From assembly GCF_030063195.1 (NCBI RefSeq), contig NZ_JASISS010000011.1:41726-105725 (forward strand): 64,000 nucleotides of DNA. The letters are read 5' to 3'. The notes below the pieces were generated by a model that was given only the letters and a program-made list of their open reading frames with translations, did not search any database and had not been told where the DNA came from. Each line of letters begins with the position of its first letter. Position 1 is the first letter of the stretch. This stretch comes from Cryobacterium sp. PH31-AA6 (lineage in GTDB: Bacteria; Actinomycetota; Actinomycetes; Actinomycetales; Microbacteriaceae). This document shows positions 59,546 to 64,000 of this stretch, one piece after another. A program made the translations under genes and the position numbers.

Positions 59546-60228
59546 GTCGAGGGTCCTGTTCCTGTTGTGGCGTTGTCGAGGTCCTCCAGCAGCCTAACGA
59601 GTGCCGGGCGTGCCGCCTGGTCGACCTTCCAGAGCGCGCTGCGAAGTCGCTGGCTGACCGCGGCCGCCGAAATGTCCAACCGGGCGGCAATCTCCACCTG
59701 GCTCAGCCCGGTCTCCAGCAGGTCGACCGCGGCCCAGCCCTCCGACGTGCGGCGCTGGCGCAGCAGCAGGAACGGCACGAGGAGCGCTTCGACCTCGTCG
59801 GCGTCGAGCGCCGGACGGTGTTCGGGTGCCACCTTCCCGTCCTGTGCTTCGGCTGGTTCAGCCGGTTCAGCCGGCTCGGCCGGTTCTACCGTGAGCGCAA
59901 ACCGGGCATCCGCCTTCTTCGCCCGGGTCACCGCGTCGCGCGCACCGACGAACGCCTGACCGGATGCCTGGCGGGCGGAGTCAGGCAGGGGCATGCGCAC
60001 CGTGCCGACTCCGAGGCCGATGCTCCAATGTTCGGACCGGTGGAGGGCCAGGACCAGATCCAGGGCGGCGCGGGCATCCGTCAGCAGCATCTGGATCTCG
60101 TCGCCGGCCGTCTGGTCGGGCGGCAGGGTGAAGTTATCGCCGAATTGCGCCATCAGCGCGGCGATCATCTCGCCGGCGCGGTCACGGTCATTGCGGCTGT
60201 CGATCTGGTCAGCGGTGATCACGAACAC
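59542..60228 (-). CDS. SatD-like protein with C-terminal HTH
   Basis: 228 residues. The N-terminal half (VITADQIDSR at residues 3-12, QTAGDEIQMLL near 40, SIGLGVGTVRMPLP near 70, then GQAFVGARDAV) follows the SatD pattern. The C-terminal part has a sigma-like helix-turn-helix, GLSQVEIAARLDISAAAVSQRL (about 180-201 with linker). Between them is an acidic Pro-Ala-Glu repeat. SatD was described from a streptococcal acid-tolerance locus; its molecular role is unknown. GTG 60228 follows GGAGGT (reverse complement of 60235-60240). It diverges from tyrS. Confidence 0.72.
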   Translation of the reverse strand: MFVITADQIDSRNDRDRAGEMIAALMAQFGDNFTLPPDQTAGDEIQMLLTDARAALDLVLALHRSEHWSIGLGVGTVRMPLPDSARQASGQAFVGARDAVTRAKKADARFALTVEPAEPAEPAEPAEAQDGKVAPEHRPALDADEVEALLVPFLLLRQRRTSEGWAAVDLLETGLSQVEIAARLDISAAAVSQRLRSALWKVDQAARPALVRLLEDLDNATTGTGPST

Positions 60229-60244
60229 GGGCGCACCTCCACAG

Positions 60245-60315
60245 CGGGGACAAAAGTAAGCTTGAAAGATGAATATAGCATAATTCACTATGTAGGCTTA
60301 ATATGCGTCAATCAA
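60245..60315. promoter_or_regulatory. AT-rich control region of the SatD-like gene
   Basis: A visibly AT-rich island in otherwise GC-rich DNA. It includes the inverted repeat TGAAT-N8-ATTCA (60270-60287) and, on the minus strand, TTGATT with CATAGT 17 bp downstream. An operator for the SatD-like HTH is possible. Confidence 0.5.
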
Positions 60316-60365
60316 GGCTGGGGAGTGTTTCCCGGCCCGCACCGGCACGCTGGTAATCTGGACCC

Positions 60366-61667
60366 GTGTCAGACCCCGCCATCCTCGCCCAACAGGCCAA
60401 CGATCCCACCTTCGACGACGTCTGGGAGGAGATCTCCTGGCGAGGTCTCGTTCACGTCAGCACCGATCCGACCGAACTCCATGAGTTGCTGGCCGGGGAT
60501 CCGATCACCTTCTATTGCGGTTTCGATCCCACGGCGCCCAGCCTGCACCTCGGTAACCTCGTGCAGATCCTGCTCATGCGGCGCCTCCAGCTCGCCGGGC
60601 ACCGCCCGCTCGGTCTGGTCGGCGGTTCGACCGGCCTGATCGGCGACCCGAGGCCCACGGCGGAACGCACCCTGAACACGAAGGATGTCGTCGGCCAGTG
60701 GGTCGGTTACCTCCAGGCCCAGGTCTCCCGTTTCCTCAGCGGGGAGGGCGAGAACGCCGTCACCATGGTGAACAATCTCGACTGGACCGCGCCCATGAGC
60801 GCAATCGACTTCCTGCGCGACATCGGAAAGTACTACCGAGTGGGCAGCATGCTCAAGAAGGATGCGGTGAGCGCCAGGCTCAACTCCGACGCCGGCATCA
60901 GCTACACCGAGTTCAGCTACCAGGTGCTCCAGGGCCTGGACTTCCTCGAGCTGTACCGCAGCTACGGATGCGTGCTGCAGACCGGCGGAAGCGACCAGTG
61001 GGGCAACCTCACCAGCGGCACCGATCTCATCCGCAAGGCCGAGGGGGAGAGCGTGCACGCCATCGGCACACCGCTCATCACCAACACCGACGGCACGAAG
61101 TTCGGTAAGAGCGAGGGGAACGCGGTCTGGCTCGACCCCACCCTCACCAGTCCGTATGCCTTCTACCAGTTCTGGCTCAACACCGAAGACTCCGATGTGA
61201 TCTCGAGGCTCAAGGTGTTCACCTTCCTCACCAGGGCCGAGATTGAAGATCTCGAGGCGGCGGTGGCGACCGAGCCGTTCAAGCGCCTCGCCCAGCGCAC
61301 CCTCGCCGTCGCCGTGACCGGGCTCGTGCACGGCCGGCCGGCCACGGAAGCGGCGATCCAGGCCGCACACGCACTGTTCGGACAGGGCGAGCTGGCCGAC
61401 CTCGACGAAGCCACCCTCGAGGCGGCGCTGCGCGAACTCCCGAACACGACAACGGCCCCGCACGCCACGGTTCTGCAGCTCCTCGTCGATACCGGGCTCA
61501 CGGCGAGCCTGAGCGAAGCCCGGCGTGCCGTCAGCCAGGGTGGTGTCTACCTCAACAACGTCAAGGTCACCGATGAGGCAGAGACGATCGAGAACGCCGT
61601 CTTGCCCGGTGGTGTAGCCGTGCTCCGCCGAGGCAAAAAGACCCTGGCCGGCATCTTCGTCCAGTAA
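60366..61667 (+). CDS. tyrS: tyrosine-tRNA ligase
   Basis: 433 residues. The class I HIGH motif appears as PSLHLGNL (near residue 58) and KMSKS as KFGKS (near residue 241). Substrate motifs YTEFSYQVLQG and QTGGSDQWGN are intact and the C-terminal S4-like domain ends KTLAGIFVQ. TAATCT (60354-60359) ends 6 nt before GTG 60366. It precedes the rRNA operon, a usual actinobacterial neighbour. Confidence 0.96.
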   Translation: MSDPAILAQQANDPTFDDVWEEISWRGLVHVSTDPTELHELLAGDPITFYCGFDPTAPSLHLGNLVQILLMRRLQLAGHRPLGLVGGSTGLIGDPRPTAERTLNTKDVVGQWVGYLQAQVSRFLSGEGENAVTMVNNLDWTAPMSAIDFLRDIGKYYRVGSMLKKDAVSARLNSDAGISYTEFSYQVLQGLDFLELYRSYGCVLQTGGSDQWGNLTSGTDLIRKAEGESVHAIGTPLITNTDGTKFGKSEGNAVWLDPTLTSPYAFYQFWLNTEDSDVISRLKVFTFLTRAEIEDLEAAVATEPFKRLAQRTLAVAVTGLVHGRPATEAAIQAAHALFGQGELADLDEATLEAALRELPNTTTAPHATVLQLLVDTGLTASLSEARRAVSQGGVYLNNVKVTDEAETIENAVLPGGVAVLRRGKKTLAGIFVQ

Positions 61668-61692
61668 CCCCCCGCGTAGTTCCGCGCCCGCG

Positions 61693-61733
61693 ACGCCCGC
61701 ATCCGCTCTCCTCGAGTGGTTGCGGGCGTTTTT
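61693..61733 (+). terminator. Rho-independent terminator of tyrS
   Basis: ACGCCCGCA (61693-61701) pairs with TGCGGGCGT (61721-61729), followed by TTTT. Loop of 19 nt. Confidence 0.88.
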
Positions 61734-61738
61734 GTGTT

Positions 61739-61801
61739 CCGCGAGAGTGCAGTTTTGGCCGTTTCGTGGTGTGGGTGGGGGCCAAAAGTGCACTTTCGCG
61801 G
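61739..61801. repeat. 22-bp inverted repeat element after tyrS
   Basis: Two 22-nt arms (61739-61760 and 61780-61801) match in 20 positions; the core is AGTGCASTTTTGGCC with S being G on one arm. The 19-nt loop is GT-rich. It lies directly behind the tyrS terminator and is followed by a GT-rich tract to about 61870. Confidence 0.85.
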
Positions 61802-61862
61802 GGTGTGGGTGTGGGGTGTGGGGGTGGGGTGGGGGTGTGACACGCCCGGGGTTGCAGGGGTT

Positions 61863-62130
61863 TTGACGGGGTGGGCTGGGGGCCGTAATGTCTTCACGTA
61901 CCCCAAAGGTGCGGAAAGCCGCAGAGCTTCCCGGCCTCATGTGGGACCAGGTTTTATGGCTTTTTCAGCGTGCCGCTCCGGTTGGAGTTTGGTGTGTTGG
62001 GGGCCTAAGCTAGTACTTCTCTCCGGCTGGTTTGTGTGGGTTGAGGTTGTGGGTTGTTTCGGTGTGCTTCGGCGTGCGTGGAATGGTCTGCTGGCCTTGA
62101 TTTGACAGGGATTGCCGGGGCAGGTAAGTT
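61863..62130 (+). promoter_or_regulatory. three tandem rrn promoters
   Basis: P1: TTGACG (61863-61868)-17 bp-TAATGT (61886-61891). P2: TTGGAG (61982-61987)-18 bp-TAAGCT (62006-62011). P3: TTGACA (62102-62107)-17 bp-TAAGTT (62125-62130). P3 has a perfect -35 box. All point at the 16S gene, as expected for rRNA operons. Confidence 0.72.
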
Positions 62131-62444
62131 AGACAAGTTGCCCCAAAACGAAAGCCGCAGTGCTGGTCAAACAGCGTGGCCTGAAGTTGGGTGCGTCCGA
62201 TCCTTGAGAACTCAACAGCGTGCACAATGTCAAATGCCAAAAACCTCGGCCGTAGGGCTCCTTTCTAGGGGGTACCGCGGAAGAGATTCCTTTGGAAAAC
62301 ATTTAAACAACAAAGCAAGTCAGTAATGATTTGTTCTGTCAGTTTCAAACTTGTGTCTGGTCCGCCTATTCCGGTGGTCAGTCACACTAGATGTGCCGTT
62401 TCGGTCCCTGAGCTTGTCGAAGGGTCGGTTCGTGCAATCAAACA
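62131..62444 (+). other. rrn leader transcript
   Basis: A 314-nt untranslated leader. CCTTGAGAACTCAACAGCG (62202-62220) resembles the antitermination/processing segment common in actinobacterial rRNA spacers. Near the 3' end lies the repeat CCCTGAGCTTGTCGAAGGG (62406-62424), 21 nt before the mature 16S end. No protein gene is visible. Confidence 0.6.
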
Positions 62445-63970
<1,526 letters not shown>

Positions 63971-64000
63971 AGCACAGCAGTGCCGTCTGTCTACAGCGGA

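Overview
The window is GC-rich actinobacterial chromosomal DNA, carrying almost entirely conserved housekeeping genes on both strands. The gene order ftsK-pgsA-cinA-clgR-DUF3046-recA-recX-miaB-miaA-dapF-hflX, the lexA/LysM divergent pair, the lhr-nei pair and the gluABCD order are classic actinobacterial synteny. The 16S rRNA sequence, the DUF222/HNH protein and the dispersed TCGAG-type repeats point to the family Microbacteriaceae. A Cryobacterium-like genus is my inference from 16S appearance and was not tested by alignment. I found no transposase, integrase, prophage, CRISPR array, toxin-antitoxin or restriction operon, and no tRNA gene.

Layout. 1-9.9 kb: an aldo/keto reductase tail, an M16 protease, a phosphatase, a GNAT enzyme, lysine/DAP genes (dapB, dapA), OsmC, a TIGR01777 protein, a thioredoxin/DUF4395 pair and RNase J. 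10-22.9 kb: the cell-division, DNA-repair and tRNA-modification block from ftsK to hflX. 22.9-25 kb: a 45-bp tandem repeat array butting into a DUF222-HNH nuclease gene. 25-28.8 kb: metF and metE. 28.8-30.3 kb: lexA and a divergent LysM protein with a LexA-type box between them. 30.4-34.3 kb: hisC-hisB-hisH-priA and an SseB-like gene. 34.4-40 kb: lhr helicase and nei. 40-42.9 kb: DUF1844, infC-rpmI-rplT and a TrmH methyltransferase. 42.9-46.3 kb: gluABCD-type amino-acid uptake. 46.4-50 kb: pheST. 50.1-58.9 kb: argCJBDF and argGH, then a 3-methyladenine glycosylase. 58.9-61.7 kb: a SatD-like regulator with a membrane partner, divergent from tyrS. 61.7-64 kb: an rRNA operon leader with three promoter-like sequences and a complete 16S gene.

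How it works together. The DNA-damage response is represented by its repressor (lexA), recombinase (recA), RecA modulator (recX) and a probable SOS division inhibitor (LysM). LexA-type boxes lie ahead of recA and the LysM gene. Biosynthesis is represented by arginine from glutamate, part of histidine, methionine and DAP/lysine. Translation is represented by IF-3, L35, L20, PheRS, TyrRS, 16S rRNA and tRNA modification.

The most noteworthy signals are these. infC must start at a rare ATC codon. Eighteen genes share a leaderless layout, with a TANNNT -10 box ending 6-9 nt before the start codon. A Microbacteriaceae-type dispersed repeat occurs as a tandem array, as the coding tail of the HNH gene, and in frame inside essential pheT. 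A distinct repeat sits beside the 16S 5' end. I see no convincing wholly new multi-gene system; the best poorly characterised candidates are the HNH/repeat association and the SatD-like/membrane-protein pair.
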